A stretch of DNA of 9,646 bases from an uncultured Eggerthellaceae bacterium (GTDB taxonomy: Bacteria > Actinomycetota > Coriobacteriia > Coriobacteriales > Eggerthellaceae). Location of the stretch: positions 1-9,646 of the forward strand of contig CAKTWD010000064.1 of assembly GCA_934630485.1 (NCBI GenBank). Reading direction: 5' to 3'. Positions 1 through 5,554 of this stretch are shown here, piece after piece. A model generated the notes under the pieces. It saw only the letters and a program-made list of their open reading frames with translations, was not told where the DNA came from and did not search any database. Position 1 is the stretch's first letter. Every line of letters starts with the position of its first letter. The translations under genes and the position numbers were made by a program.

Positions 1-6
1 GCAGCC

Positions 7-645
7 ATGCCATCCATGAAAACCGTCGTTCTGGCAACTAACAACGCCCATAAGGTTTCCGAGATCAAAACCGCGCTCGACTTCCCCGGCTGGGAGTTCA
101 AGACGCTTCGCGAGATGGGCATCGAATCCGATCCCGAGGAAACTGCAGAATCGTTCGAAGGCAACGCGCGCATCAAGGCCCAAGCCGCCCGCAACGCCGC
201 CCAAGCCGCCACAGGCAAGCCCGTTGCTGCGCTTGCAGACGACTCCGGCCTGGTGGTAGACGTCCTCGATGGCGCACCGGGCGTTCATTCCGCTCGCTAC
301 GCCAGCACCGACGGCAAAGATGCCGACGATAGCGCGAACAACGCCAAGTTGCTTTCAGCCCTTTCAGGCGTCACCGACGATAAGCGCACCGCGCACTTCG
401 CCAGCTCTATCGTCTTCATCGACGAAGACGGCACCGAAACCACCGCTTATGGCATCGTTGAAGGACGCATCGGCCATAAGGCGCAGGGTGAGAACGGCTT
501 CGGCTACGACCCCTTGTTCTGGCCCGACGTGTTCGAAGGCGAGTTCACGCTGGCAGAGGTTCCGCAAGCTCGCAAGAACGAGGTCTCGCATCGCGGCAAC
601 GCCCTTCGCGAGCTTCGCGCAAAACTGGAATCCGCCGGCAAATAA
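7..645 (+). CDS. rdgB: XTP/dITP pyrophosphatase (RdgB/HAM1 family)
   Basis: This enzyme hydrolyses non-canonical purine nucleoside triphosphates (XTP, dITP, ITP) to monophosphate and pyrophosphate in the cytoplasm, keeping deaminated bases out of DNA and RNA. Family motifs are visible in order: the phosphate-binding TNNAHK (residues 11-16), the acidic ESFEGNARIKA segment (48-58), the metal/catalytic DDSGL (78-82), GFGYDPLF (164-171) and the base-recognition SHRGNAL (194-200). The 212 residues match the normal family length of about 200. The start is uncertain. Most family members begin at the second methionine (position 16, MKTVVLATNN), no ribosome binding site is visible for either ATG, and only six bases precede the first, so the frame could also extend out of the window. 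The next gene begins 31 bases after the stop, which suggests co-transcription. Function is secure. Confidence 0.95.
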   Translation: MPSMKTVVLATNNAHKVSEIKTALDFPGWEFKTLREMGIESDPEETAESFEGNARIKAQAARNAAQAATGKPVAALADDSGLVVDVLDGAPGVHSARYASTDGKDADDSANNAKLLSALSGVTDDKRTAHFASSIVFIDEDGTETTAYGIVEGRIGHKAQGENGFGYDPLFWPDVFEGEFTLAEVPQARKNEVSHRGNALRELRAKLESAGK

Positions 646-676
646 AGCAAGAAGCGATCAAGCATCGAGGCTAGAC

Positions 677-1168
677 ATGGCAAAACAACAGCAGCACAAA
701 ACCAACGCGCAGCGAGAGGTGGAAGCAGCTGGTTTTGCCGCCTCTTACCACGGTATCGACGTAGAAGACGGCTTCTCGTTCACGGGAACCCAGCTAGCGG
801 AAATCTTAGGCGAAGACCCCGATCGAGTGTTCAAGACGCTCGTCACTCAAGGAAAATCGGGAGAGCACTACGTGTTCATGATCCCCGTTGCCTGCGAGCT
901 TGACCTGAAGAAGGCAGCGACTGTGGTTGGCGAGAAATCCGTCGCGATGATCAAGGCGAAAGAGCTGTTGCCCCTTACTGGATACGTTCACGGAGGCTGC
1001 TCTCCGCTGGGCATGAAAAAGGCGTTCCCCACCGCCATTGACGAAACCGCTGCCCTGTACGATACCATCTGCTTCTCGGCGGGACGCGTTGGGCACCAAA
1101 TCGAGATGTCCCCCAACGACTTGGCGAAGTTGATCGATCTGACGTTCGCCGACCTCACCGCAATCTAA
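677..1168 (+). CDS. ybaK: YbaK/EbsC-type Cys-tRNA(Pro) deacylase
   Basis: This is a stand-alone tRNA-editing protein of the YbaK/ProX superfamily that, in characterised members, hydrolyses Cys-tRNA(Pro) made in error by prolyl-tRNA synthetase. The 163 residues match the usual 155-165. The conserved lysine lies in VFKTLV (residues 51-56, K53). The glycine-rich loop GGCSPLG is at 106-112 and the SAGRVGHQIEM strand near 134-144; all three are typical of bacterial YbaK rather than of the INS domain. I chose the ATG at 677 because a GAGG ribosome binding site sits six bases upstream and translation from here gives the family's normal N-terminus. The open frame continues upstream to 269, but that part is antiparallel shadow inside rdgB. 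It follows rdgB by 31 bases, probably as one operon, and is followed by a hairpin terminator. The exact substrate (Cys or Ala on tRNA-Pro) is inferred from the family. Confidence 0.93.
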   Translation: MAKQQQHKTNAQREVEAAGFAASYHGIDVEDGFSFTGTQLAEILGEDPDRVFKTLVTQGKSGEHYVFMIPVACELDLKKAATVVGEKSVAMIKAKELLPLTGYVHGGCSPLGMKKAFPTAIDETAALYDTICFSAGRVGHQIEMSPNDLAKLIDLTFADLTAI

Positions 1169-1203
1169 CAAACTTCGTCATCTGATCCATCTGACAATAA
1201 GTC

Positions 1204-1248
1204 GAGCCGCATAGCCCAAGATCGTGGGGCTATGCGGCTCTTCGATTA
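1204..1248 (+). terminator. Hairpin terminator after rdgB-ybaK
   Basis: A perfect 14-bp inverted repeat (1204-1217 with 1227-1240, GAGCCGCATAGCCC stem) with a 9-base loop begins 36 bases after the ybaK stop. The tail after it is only moderately T-rich (TTCGATT), so it is a strong hairpin with a weak U-tract. It may also block transcripts arriving from the minus-strand transpeptidase gene. Confidence 0.75.
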
Positions 1249-1257
1249 CGTCGCCGC

Positions 1258-1301
1258 TTGCAAACAAAAGTTAAAGGGATCGTGCCGACCACGACCTTAA
1301 C
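1258..1301 (-). terminator. Terminator of the L,D-transpeptidase gene
   Basis: Read on the minus strand, an imperfect hairpin (1301 down to 1270; GTTAAGG-TCGTG paired with CACGA-TC-CCTTTAAC around a 5-base loop) is followed directly by TTTTGTTTG. It lies 28 bases beyond the transpeptidase stop and has the expected U-tract. With the neighbouring plus-strand hairpin it separates two convergent transcription units. Confidence 0.7.
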
Positions 1302-1328
1302 GACGGGCGGATGGGCGCTCGCGATTCG

Positions 1329-3122
1329 CTACCAGTGAGAAACGACGACGTCGCCTTCCTGGGTAAGACCATACAACTCGGCTGCTGCGCCTACTGGCAA
1401 GTTCACGCAACCATGGCTACCGTAGCCGATTGCATACATGTTGCCGCCGAAGCCCGGCTGCCAATCGGCGTCATGAAGGCCGATGGCGTTACCGACGAAG
1501 GGCATCCAATAGCGCACCTGCGACTCATATATCTTCTTGCCGTTCTCGTATCCAGTCAATTTCGCAGGACTCGATTTGGAGTTGAGCCAGTAGACGCCAA
1601 CGGACGTGTCGTGCGCTCCGTCAGGCTTGCCGGAAATGCAATCGGATTCCCAAATCAGGTCGCCACTCTCGTTGTACATGCGAACGTGCTGCTCGGCAAG
1701 GTCAATATCAACGTAGCGATTGCCCCAATCTTTCTCACCGGCTCCCTTATATACCTCGCCTTCCGAGAGACAGGGAATATCAACCGTCTGAGAAACGCCG
1801 CTCTTCACCGCATCGGTTATAGCTGAATGCAGAGCTTCACCATCGACTTCCCAACCGTAAACGCCGCCAGAAACCGTGATGACCTTACCATCGGGGCGTG
1901 TGTAGGTGCGCTCAGAGCCAACGGTATCAAGCTTGCCCTGCAGCTCGGCGATATATGCATCAAGCTGACCGCCGTCAAGCGAGACGCTGAAGTCGTCTTC
2001 AAGTTTGATCCACTGGGAAATCTGATCGGGGCCGATCGACCCGGCATCGTTTCCAGCCATGACGAGCTTGACCGTCAAACCGCACATACGCGTCGCCGTG
2101 TCTGCGGCGGTCTTCAAACGAGCATCCGTCGACAGGATGTCAGCCTTCTTCAGCTCGTTATCCCCCAACGTCACAGAGGGCTGAAAGGACAAGATGGCGA
2201 TGTCGGCGGCCTTCACCACCGCAGCAGTGTCAAGCGCCGTGCCCGGAACTTCGGCCTTCACTGCGAACTGTTTTTTGACCCCATCGTAAGCGATGGTGGC
2301 ATTCTGAGGCTGCGTGGCCGTCTTGTTGAACTCCTCAACCTTTTCTTTGAGGTCGGCTTCAAGCGTGGAACCGCCAGAGTAATTGGCCACGAACAAGTCG
2401 GTAAGAGCGTGGTCGCTCTGGGAAAGCAAGTAAGGCCACTGCCACGCAGGCAGTGCCTCGTGCATCTTCTTAACGATGGCGGCAGAGTCGATCTTGACGC
2501 CTGCGCGAGTGGTGTCGATGGTGTAGTTGAATCCATCACCCGAGACGGTAAGCTGGTAATCGCCCACCGCTTCATCGAGTTGAGCGGCAACTTCGGCGGA
2601 GGATCTCATAGACGCATCGATGGCGCCGATCGAAGTGCCTGGGAAAAACCAGTTCGAGAAAAAAGCGATGCCAACGAGGTAGGCTGCCACAAGCAGACCC
2701 GCGATCGAACCGAAAACGATGCCCAGGATCTTCTTGACCTTTTTGGAATCGGTCTTTTTCTTCTCTTTCCCTTCGGCTGGAGTCGCCGGGGAAACAGCGC
2801 CGAACTGAAATGCATCATGCTCGAAAGAATCGTAGGCACCGGATCCGTCAACGACGGATCCGCGCGCATGCGCCTTCTCGGTCGGGGACAAGGCGCGGGT
2901 CGAATCGTCCGAGGTGTTTTCTGCGGTCGAAAAAGCAACGCCCTCGCCTGCAAAAGCGTCAGAAGCCTTGATTGCATCGGCATTGGGAGCGTCACCTTCT
3001 GCTGAATCGGGGGCTTCAGGGGCCGCTTGCTCTTCAATTACCTTAGGGTCTTTGCTCTTTTTGACCTTAGGTGATTTACCTTTAGCGTGCTTGCCACGAG
3101 ACTTGCTCACGTTAGTTCTCAT
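1329..3122 (-). CDS. Membrane-anchored L,D-transpeptidase (YkuD domain)
   Basis: This is a probable peptidoglycan L,D-transpeptidase, which forms 3-3 cross-links or attaches molecules to the stem peptide outside the membrane. The 597 residues run as follows. Residues 1-131 are a hydrophilic tail with lysine-rich ends (about 5-27 and 119-131) around an acidic, Ala/Ser-rich middle. One transmembrane helix follows at about 132-155. An extracytoplasmic stretch to about 450 contains two VanW/PG_binding_4-like repeats, with a GFNYTID-type strand near 195. A C-terminal YkuD domain (about 470-597) ends the protein. The catalytic signature is intact: His550 in IGLHD, then SHGCVN with nucleophile Cys572. 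The orientation is N-in/C-out. The ATG at 3122 has no good ribosome binding site; GTG at codon 5 is an alternative. It is transcribed alone, with a terminator at 1258-1301. The domain assignment is firm; the cellular substrate is unknown. Confidence 0.92.
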   Translation of the reverse strand: MRTNVSKSRGKHAKGKSPKVKKSKDPKVIEEQAAPEAPDSAEGDAPNADAIKASDAFAGEGVAFSTAENTSDDSTRALSPTEKAHARGSVVDGSGAYDSFEHDAFQFGAVSPATPAEGKEKKKTDSKKVKKILGIVFGSIAGLLVAAYLVGIAFFSNWFFPGTSIGAIDASMRSSAEVAAQLDEAVGDYQLTVSGDGFNYTIDTTRAGVKIDSAAIVKKMHEALPAWQWPYLLSQSDHALTDLFVANYSGGSTLEADLKEKVEEFNKTATQPQNATIAYDGVKKQFAVKAEVPGTALDTAAVVKAADIAILSFQPSVTLGDNELKKADILSTDARLKTAADTATRMCGLTVKLVMAGNDAGSIGPDQISQWIKLEDDFSVSLDGGQLDAYIAELQGKLDTVGSERTYTRPDGKVITVSGGVYGWEVDGEALHSAITDAVKSGVSQTVDIPCLSEGEVYKGAGEKDWGNRYVDIDLAEQHVRMYNESGDLIWESDCISGKPDGAHDTSVGVYWLNSKSSPAKLTGYENGKKIYESQVRYWMPFVGNAIGLHDADWQPGFGGNMYAIGYGSHGCVNLPVGAAAELYGLTQEGDVVVSHW

Positions 3123-3167
3123 TTCATTCGAATATATGGAGGAACCCCACTGGCCTTTTCGCTTGCG

Positions 3168-3176
3168 ATTGTATCA
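3168..3176 (-). promoter_or_regulatory. Candidate extended -10 promoter of the transpeptidase gene
   Basis: The minus strand reads TGATACAAT, a TGn extended -10 with a good TACAAT hexamer, 45 bases before the transpeptidase ATG. No convincing -35 is present at 16-18 bases, which extended -10 promoters tolerate. This is a sequence-only guess. Confidence 0.35.
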
Positions 3177-3404
3177 TCGCCCCAGCTGGAAGAAGTCTTT
3201 TTTGGATAAACGCACGCGTTCAGCAAACACCGTTCAACTTGACCTCGTTAAGCGACCGCCAGGGGACCTCTCGGCAAACTATCGCAATGAATCACAAGTG
3301 CCTCAGTCGACGCAACCGTTGTCCAAAAATTGGCCAGATTGCTTGAAAGATTCCCGATAAAGCGGTGAATAACAGTCGTTTCTCAAGATTTCAGGAAAGC
3401 CTCG
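3177..3404. other. Non-coding gap between transpeptidase promoter and ssrA terminator
   Basis: About 230 bases without a supportable gene. With the transpeptidase 5' region and the ssrA terminator on either side, the whole stretch from 3123 to 3461 is gene-free. Open frames here are short, lack ribosome binding sites and have no coding-like composition. I see no tRNA cloverleaf, no strong inverted repeat and no clear promoter besides the one listed at 3168. Confidence 0.5.
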
Positions 3405-3453
3405 TGATAATAAAAAGCCTGATCAAACAGCGAATGACTATCTGATCAGGCTT
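3405..3453 (-). terminator. Rho-independent terminator of ssrA
   Basis: An 11-bp perfect stem (3443-3453 with 3415-3425, AAGCCTGATCA/TGATCAGGCTT) with a 17-base loop is followed on the minus strand by TTTTTATTAT. It starts nine bases beyond the encoded CCA of the tmRNA, so the primary transcript needs only a short 3' trim. Confidence 0.9.
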
Positions 3454-3461
3454 AAAAATGT

Positions 3462-3827
3462 TGGTGGAGGCGCGGAGAATCGAACTCCGGTCCATACTAG
3501 ACCCTCGGTCAGGCTCTACAAGCTTATTCGGCGATCGGGTTTGAGGATGCGCGGCTCGTCGACGTGCGTTGCATCCCGAGTCGGTTCGATCTTAGCCAAG
3601 GCCATACCGGCTACGTGCCTTGGAGCGTTTCCCTAAAATGACACCGCACCCGAAACGGGAAAAATCTCGGGATTGGCGCGCGCTTGCAAATTAAGCAGCG
3701 AGAGCGTAGTTACGCTCGAAAGAAGTGTTCTTGCCAATTAAACTTGACGTTACCCCTGTTTAACGTGGCGAGGAGACCACGACCTGCTCCTCACTTCAGA
3801 CCTACCATGTCGAAACCAGTCGCCCCC
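3462..3827 (-). ncRNA. ssrA: Transfer-messenger RNA (tmRNA)
   Basis: tmRNA works with SmpB to release stalled ribosomes and tag the unfinished protein for proteolysis. The mature ends can be fixed from the sequence. The minus strand begins GGGGGCGACTGGTTTCGACA (the tmRNA D-arm region) at 3827. It ends with a T-arm CGGAG-TTCGATT-CTCCG, the acceptor strand CGCCTCC, discriminator A and an encoded CCA at 3464-3462. GGGGGCG pairs with CGCCTCC over seven positions with one G-U. The 366-nt length is normal for a one-piece tmRNA. The tag frame is at 3691-3735. The gene is monocistronic, with a promoter upstream and a strong terminator just downstream. Short protein frames drawn across this region on either strand are spurious. 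Confidence 0.97.
3691..3735 (-). other. tmRNA proteolysis-tag reading frame
   Basis: Inside ssrA, the minus strand carries an open frame from GGC (3735-3733) to TAA (3693-3691). It encodes the 14-residue tag GKNTSFERNYALAA. The ALAA end is the classic ClpXP/ClpAP-type degron. The resume codon is inferred: GGC fits the usual Gly/Ala choice, but it was not derived from a structural alignment. Confidence 0.82.
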
Positions 3828-3944
3828 GTTGAGCGCGGCGAAAACCGCAAAGGGGAGAAGGCCCCACCTTTTCAAAGATCTTGCGACCGGTATGCCTTGC
3901 ACGCGCATGCGCACAATGACAGAGCCCGATTCGCTAGATGGAGA

Positions 3945-3973
3945 ATTATACGCACTTCTCCCCTTGTCAGCAA
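3945..3973 (-). promoter_or_regulatory. Sigma-70 promoter of ssrA
   Basis: On the minus strand, TTGCTG (3973-3968) and a perfect TATAAT (3950-3945) are separated by 17 bases, the ideal sigma-70 spacing. The start site would fall near 3938. That leaves a leader of about 110 nt before the mature tmRNA 5' end, which RNase P would have to remove. Confidence 0.75.
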
Positions 3974-3992
3974 GTGCCCCGAATCGGAATAT
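3964..3992 (+). promoter_or_regulatory. Weak candidate promoter of the nitroreductase gene
   Basis: TTGTCA (3964-3969) and GAATAT (3987-3992) are 17 bases apart on the plus strand, 82 bases before the nitroreductase ATG. The -35 is good and the -10 poor. Its -35 overlaps the -35 of the divergent ssrA promoter by two bases. Confidence 0.3.
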
Positions 3993-4073
3993 AGAGTCAA
4001 ACGATCTTGAACGACAATCCAATCTCCTCGATCGCAGTTCGCCCACGAAACCGACTATTGAAAAGGAGCTGCC

Positions 4074-4598
4074 ATGACGCTCATGGAAACCCTGCTGGCA
4101 CGCCACAGCACTCGAAAGTTCACTGGAGAGAAAATCCCACGCGAATATATCGAGCAAATCGCACGCGCGGGCCTTACCGGCCCTGTCGGCCGCAACAAGA
4201 AGCCCTGGAAACTGGTTGCAGTTGACGATGCCGAGACCATCGAGAAGCTCTCGGCAGCACGCACGCCGCGCCAAGGCATCTTCGACACCACCACTGCCGT
4301 GATTGCCGTGTTCGGAAACCCCGAAATCGCGGATACGTGGATCGAAGACTGCTCGGTGGTCATGACCAACATGCACCTTATGGCGAACGACTTGGGTCTT
4401 GGAAGCTGCTGGATCCAAGGACGCGGGCGCCTCACCGAATCGGGGCAAAGTGCCAGCGATTACGTGCGCGACGTGCTTGACGTCAGCGCCGACTGGGAGC
4501 TACTGGCCATGCTTGCGATTGGCGCCCTTGACAAAAGCGCCCCTGCCCGCGAACGCGCCGAAAGCGACATCGACATGGCGCCGTTCAGCTGGAACTAA
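4074..4598 (+). CDS. Small nitroreductase-family flavoprotein
   Basis: This is a cytoplasmic FMN-dependent NAD(P)H oxidoreductase of the nitroreductase fold. The natural substrate cannot be read from sequence. The N-terminal RHSTRKF (residues 10-16) is the phosphate-binding RxSxRxF signature for FMN. A central block with GLGSCWIQ (108-115) matches the conserved loop that contacts the flavin. At 174 residues it is a compact member; many nitroreductases are 190-220. Translation starts at the ATG at 4074, five bases after AAAAGGAG; a second in-frame ATG nine bases later is less well placed. It stands alone on the plus strand, divergent from ssrA and convergent with the flavin reductase-rubredoxin gene, whose terminator lies directly after its stop. 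Related proteins reduce nitro groups, quinones or flavins. Confidence 0.9.
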   Translation: MTLMETLLARHSTRKFTGEKIPREYIEQIARAGLTGPVGRNKKPWKLVAVDDAETIEKLSAARTPRQGIFDTTTAVIAVFGNPEIADTWIEDCSVVMTNMHLMANDLGLGSCWIQGRGRLTESGQSASDYVRDVLDVSADWELLAMLAIGALDKSAPARERAESDIDMAPFSWN

Positions 4599-4604
4599 AC
4601 GCCG

Positions 4605-4644
4605 TCAAAACAAACGGGCGACGAGGTACGCTACCCCGTCGCCC
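4605..4644 (-). terminator. Terminator of the flavin reductase-rubredoxin gene
   Basis: On the minus strand, a 13-bp stem (4644-4632 with 4628-4616, one G-U pair, 3-base loop) is followed by GTTTGTTTTGAC. It lies 15 bases past the stop of the minus-strand gene and six bases after the nitroreductase stop. On the plus strand the same hairpin has one A-C mismatch and no T-tract, so it is directional. Confidence 0.88.
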
Positions 4645-4659
4645 ACCACAAGACATAAG

Positions 4660-5361
4660 CTACAGCTCGATACGCTCGAAGAATTCCTTGCCCACGCCGC
4701 AAATCGGGCACGTATAATCGTCAGGCAACTCTTCGAGAATTTCCACATGACCGCATACCGTGCATCGCCAGGAAATCTTGGGCGCAACGCGATTAGCGGA
4801 ATCCCCCGCATTCGCCGCATTAGCATCGACGGCCTTTGCGGTGCCTTCTTCCTCTCCAAGATAGCTCGATGCCTTCGGAGGCGTCTTCCCGCCCTTGACC
4901 TGATGGTAATAGGCGTAGGTCATCGGATTCGCTGCCGCCTCAACACGCTGAGACTCCTCTACTTCACCAATAAATAGAATATGAGTGCCGAGGTCGACTT
5001 CCTGCACCACCTTCGCAGAAAACCATGCGCAGCACTGCTCGGTCAAAATAGGCAGCCCGGCAGTGTCTCGCGCGCTTGCATGACGAGCGAACTTGTCAAA
5101 CTCGGTCGACGAATGGAACCCGAAAGTCCCGATCAGCTCCATCGTCGCGTCTTCAGACAAGCACGACGCAGTGAAGCGGGCGGACTCCCGCACGGCCGCT
5201 GTTGTAGCGTTCTCTTTGTTAAGAGCAACGCTTACCTGAAGCGGCGAAGAAGTTACCTGAACGAACGTATTCGCCACGCAGCCGAAGTTCGCGCCTTCGT
5301 GGCAAGCCCCAATGACGTACATGCCATAGCTCAACGAATGGAATGCCGATTTGTCGATCAT
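4660..5361 (-). CDS. Flavin reductase-rubredoxin fusion (Hrb-like)
   Basis: This is a two-domain redox protein. Residues 1 to about 165 are a RutF/flavin-reductase-like FMN-binding domain (SYGMYVIG near 10-17, then TFVQVTSSPLQVSVALNKEN). A low-complexity Ala/Asn linker follows at about 168-195. The C-terminus is a rubredoxin domain with four iron cysteines: C200 and C203 in WRCTVCGH, and C218 and C221 in CPICG. The rubredoxin part is short (about 36 residues against roughly 50), closer to the rubrerythrin-type tail. This architecture matches the high-molecular-weight rubredoxin of acetogens, which passes NAD(P)H electrons to the flavodiiron protein FprA for oxygen, peroxide or NO reduction. 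No flavodiiron gene is in the window, so the partner is inferred. An AGGGGAAG ribosome binding site precedes the ATG. The promoter with palindrome is at 5389-5417. Confidence 0.9.
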   Translation of the reverse strand: MIDKSAFHSLSYGMYVIGACHEGANFGCVANTFVQVTSSPLQVSVALNKENATTAAVRESARFTASCLSEDATMELIGTFGFHSSTEFDKFARHASARDTAGLPILTEQCCAWFSAKVVQEVDLGTHILFIGEVEESQRVEAAANPMTYAYYHQVKGGKTPPKASSYLGEEEGTAKAVDANAANAGDSANRVAPKISWRCTVCGHVEILEELPDDYTCPICGVGKEFFERIEL

Positions 5362-5388
5362 TTTCTTCCCCTTTCATGCGTCACCGAC

Positions 5389-5417
5389 AATATCCCGCGC
5401 AAGCTTGCGCCCGTAAA
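5389..5417 (-). promoter_or_regulatory. Probable promoter of the rubredoxin-fusion gene
   Basis: The minus strand shows TTTACG (5417-5412, 4 of 6 matches to TTGACA) and GATATT (5394-5389) separated by exactly 17 bases. The start site would be near 5382, giving a leader of about 20 bases to the ATG at 5361, with its AGGGGAAG ribosome binding site inside it. The spacer is occupied by a 14-bp perfect palindrome. Confidence 0.5.
5397..5410. promoter_or_regulatory. Perfect 14-bp palindrome, candidate operator
   Basis: GCGCAAGCTTGCGC is perfectly self-complementary and lies between the -35 and -10 of the gene for the flavin reductase-rubredoxin fusion. A dimeric repressor bound there would exclude RNA polymerase. 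I do not recognise it as a named site (not Fur-, PerR- or Rex-like). It has no U-tract and no loop, so it is not a terminator. Confidence 0.45.
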
Positions 5418-5446
5418 GGGAAAAAGGGCCCGTCGGGCCCTTTTCC
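5418..5446 (-). terminator. Strong hairpin terminator between glf and the rubredoxin gene
   Basis: A 10-bp perfect stem (AAAAGGGCCC/GGGCCCTTTT, 3-base loop, 5422-5444) extends to about 12 bp with one bulged A. On the minus strand it runs into TTTTTCCC, so it can stop read-through from glf just before the rubredoxin promoter. A T-run on the other side makes it potentially bidirectional. Confidence 0.8.
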
Positions 5447-5517
5447 GTTGCGACTTTTCAAGAACCGTCGCCGTCCAATGGCCCTATCCCAACAAGGTGA
5501 AACCATCATCTTTCGAG

Positions 5518-5542
5518 AATCTAAACCCCGCACCAAGCGGGG
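5518..5542 (-). terminator. First hairpin terminator after glf
   Basis: On the minus strand, CCCCGC-TTGGT-GCGGGG (5542-5526) is followed by TTTAGATT, 12 bases beyond the glf stop. The stem is only 6 bp but all G-C, and the U-tract is short. The stronger hairpin at 5418-5446 appears to act as back-up. Confidence 0.65.
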
Positions 5543-5554
5543 CCAGCAAGACCC

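Noticed and set aside
269..676. N-terminal extension of the YbaK reading frame
   Set aside because: It overlaps rdgB in another frame and is low-complexity Pro/Ala/Ser/Arg. The ribosome binding site and family start are at 677.
1204..1240. 14-bp inverted repeat as an insertion-sequence end or attachment site
   Set aside because: It is a single stem-loop between two convergent genes, with no partner repeat, target duplication or transposase.
1827..3005. 392-codon plus-strand frame opposite the transpeptidase
   Set aside because: It is antisense shadow: no recognisable domain or ribosome binding site, and fully covered by a well-supported gene on the other strand.
3120..3127. Two-codon upstream frame (ATG AAA TGA) overlapping the transpeptidase start
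   Set aside because: It is too short to support as a regulatory leader, has no ribosome binding site, and is expected by chance.
3903..3912. GCGCATGCGC palindrome as an operator of its own
   Set aside because: It lies downstream of the ssrA start and away from any -10/-35. Without conservation data it is only mentioned with the leader.
3750..4448. 232-codon minus-strand frame across ssrA and the nitroreductase
   Set aside because: It spans the tmRNA 5' half and the antisense of a clear nitroreductase, with no domain.
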